A DNA stretch of 64,000 bases from Dinoroseobacter sp. (GTDB taxonomy: Bacteria; Pseudomonadota; Alphaproteobacteria; Rhodobacterales; Rhodobacteraceae): positions 43,466-107,465 of the forward strand of contig JASJAW010000005.1 of assembly GCA_030066795.1 (NCBI GenBank). The letters are read 5' to 3'. Positions within the stretch are counted from its first letter, which is position 1. Every line of letters begins with the position of its first letter. The translations under genes were made by a program, and so were the position numbers. The notes under the pieces were generated by a model, which saw only the letters and a program-made list of their open reading frames with translations, searched no databases and was not told where the DNA came from. Positions 63,238 through 64,000 of this stretch are shown in pieces.

Positions 63238-63867
63238 ATGCAAGTCATCCTTTTGGAACGCGTGGCCAAGCTGGGCCAGATGGGCGAAGTGGTCGACGTA
63301 AAACCCGGCTACGCGCGCAACTACCTGCTCCCGCAGGGCAAGGCCTTGAACGCGTCTGATGCGAACATCAAGCAGTTTGAAACACAAAAAGCACAGCTCG
63401 AAGCACGCAACCTTGAGACCAAGAAAGAAGCCGAGTCTCTGGGTGAGAAGCTCGACGGCAAACAGTTCGTCGTGATTCGCTCCGCTTCTGACGCTGGCGC
63501 TCTTTACGGCTCCGTCACCACCCGCGACGCAGCAGAAGCCGCGACCGCAGATGGTTTCTCGCTTGATCGTAAGCAGGTTTCACTGGCCCGCCCAATCAAA
63601 GACTTGGGCCTGCACAGCGTACACGTGACGCTGCATCCTGAAGTCGATGTGGAAATCGTTTTGAACGTTGCGCGCTCGACCGAAGAAGCCGAGCTTCAGG
63701 CTTCTGGCAAGTCAATTCAGGAACTTGCCGCCGAAGAAGAAGCTGCAGCCGAATTCGAAATCGCGGAACTGTTCGACGACATCGGCGCTGCCAGCTCGGA
63801 AGACAGCGAACTGATTGAGACAGCCGAGGACAAGGCCGAGGGCGGAGACGAAGAACCTCAGCCCTGA
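63238..63867 (+). CDS. rplI: Ribosomal protein L9
   Basis: A 209-aa bL9 protein: N-terminal domain [20 protein letters not shown] followed by [14 protein letters not shown], long helix, C-terminal domain, and an extra acidic tail ([16 protein letters not shown] onward) usual for alphaproteobacteria. Closes the operon. Confidence 0.97.
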   Translation: MQVILLERVAKLGQMGEVVDVKPGYARNYLLPQGKALNASDANIKQFETQKAQLEARNLETKKEAESLGEKLDGKQFVVIRSASDAGALYGSVTTRDAAEAATADGFSLDRKQVSLARPIKDLGLHSVHVTLHPEVDVEIVLNVARSTEEAELQASGKSIQELAAEEEAAAEFEIAELFDDIGAASSEDSELIETAEDKAEGGDEEPQP

Positions 63868-63890
63868 TACGGCGAACTTCATGACTTAGA

Positions 63891-63918
63891 AAGGGCCGCA
63901 GCGAGCGGCCCTTTTTTT
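63891..63918 (+). terminator. Terminator of the rpsF-rpsR-rplI operon
   Basis: GGGCCGC (63893-63899), loop AGCGA, GCGGCCC (63905-63911), then seven Ts (63912-63918). Textbook intrinsic terminator. The last 82 bases of the window show nothing further. Confidence 0.92.
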
Positions 63919-64000
63919 GTTTATTGCTCAGAACAATACAACCTTGGGTTTATTTGTGCCTTTGTGATGTCGCAAATACCACGTAGGCTTGCCGGGTAGT

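Overview
The window looks like chromosomal DNA from a marine Rhodobacterales alphaproteobacterium (Roseobacter group). This rests on a complete RcGTA-type gene transfer agent cluster next to cysE, a glpDSTPQUVK glycerol operon, a trgAB-cysK block, a pyruvate dehydrogenase E1-beta with its own lipoyl domain, and generally alphaproteobacterial gene content. Assignments come from reading translated products, motifs and gene order; no database search was possible.

Layout. 1-355: apparent debris of a decayed gene. 356-4705 (minus): phosphonate-type ABC transporter phnD-phnC-phnE-phnE followed by a HAD class IIA protein. 4965-6377 (plus): divergent exported formylglycine sulfatase-family hydrolase. 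6523-9469 (minus): dCache/PAS histidine kinase and FixJ-like regulator, overlapping. 9470-10093: no convincing gene. 10094-20692 (minus): glycerol operon glpD-glpS-glpT-glpP-glpQ-(82-aa orphan)-glpU-glpV-glpK-(iron-ADH family protein), with the DeoR-family repressor glpR divergent at 20938. 22032-30631: small membrane protein, tRNA-Ser(GGA), alaX-like editing protein, cysK, trgB, trgA, cfa, phr, a DUF3179 protein and two cyclophilins (the second extends to 31130). 31271-38462 (plus): pgk, a short-chain dehydrogenase, class I fructose-bisphosphate aldolase, ftsB-like, pdhA-pdhB-pdhC. 38509-39315: cysE. 39417-53883 (minus): GTA structural cluster from the small terminase (gp1) to the host-specificity protein (gp15) plus a DUF2793 protein. 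54040-58738 (minus): fabD-fabG-acpP-fabF-mltG. 58901-60853: a cytochrome b561-YceI fusion facing a free YceI protein. 60986-62356 (minus): two related Flp-pilin-like proteins with low-complexity tails. 62615-63867 (plus): rpsF-rpsR-rplI with a strong terminator.

How the genes work together. Imported glycerol is phosphorylated by GlpK and oxidised by GlpD, under likely GlpR control from the shared glpD/glpR intergenic region. Pgk, aldolase and the pyruvate dehydrogenase subunits form a second central-carbon block, and a long perfect palindrome in front of pdhA suggests dedicated control. The GTA cluster has everything needed for head and tail: terminase, portal, protease, HK97 capsid, connectors, tail tube, tape measure, cell-wall peptidase and baseplate/fibre proteins.

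Most interesting signals: (1) the GTA leader has a near-consensus promoter followed, before gp1, by a GC hairpin plus six Ts, as expected for antitermination control; (2) an iron-ADH-family protein at the end of the glp operon lacks one metal-ligand His; (3) an 82-aa unknown protein is tightly packed inside the glp operon; (4) two tandem pilin-like, low-complexity exported proteins; (5) the HAD protein in the phosphonate operon lacks the usual D+2 acid, as phosphonatases do.
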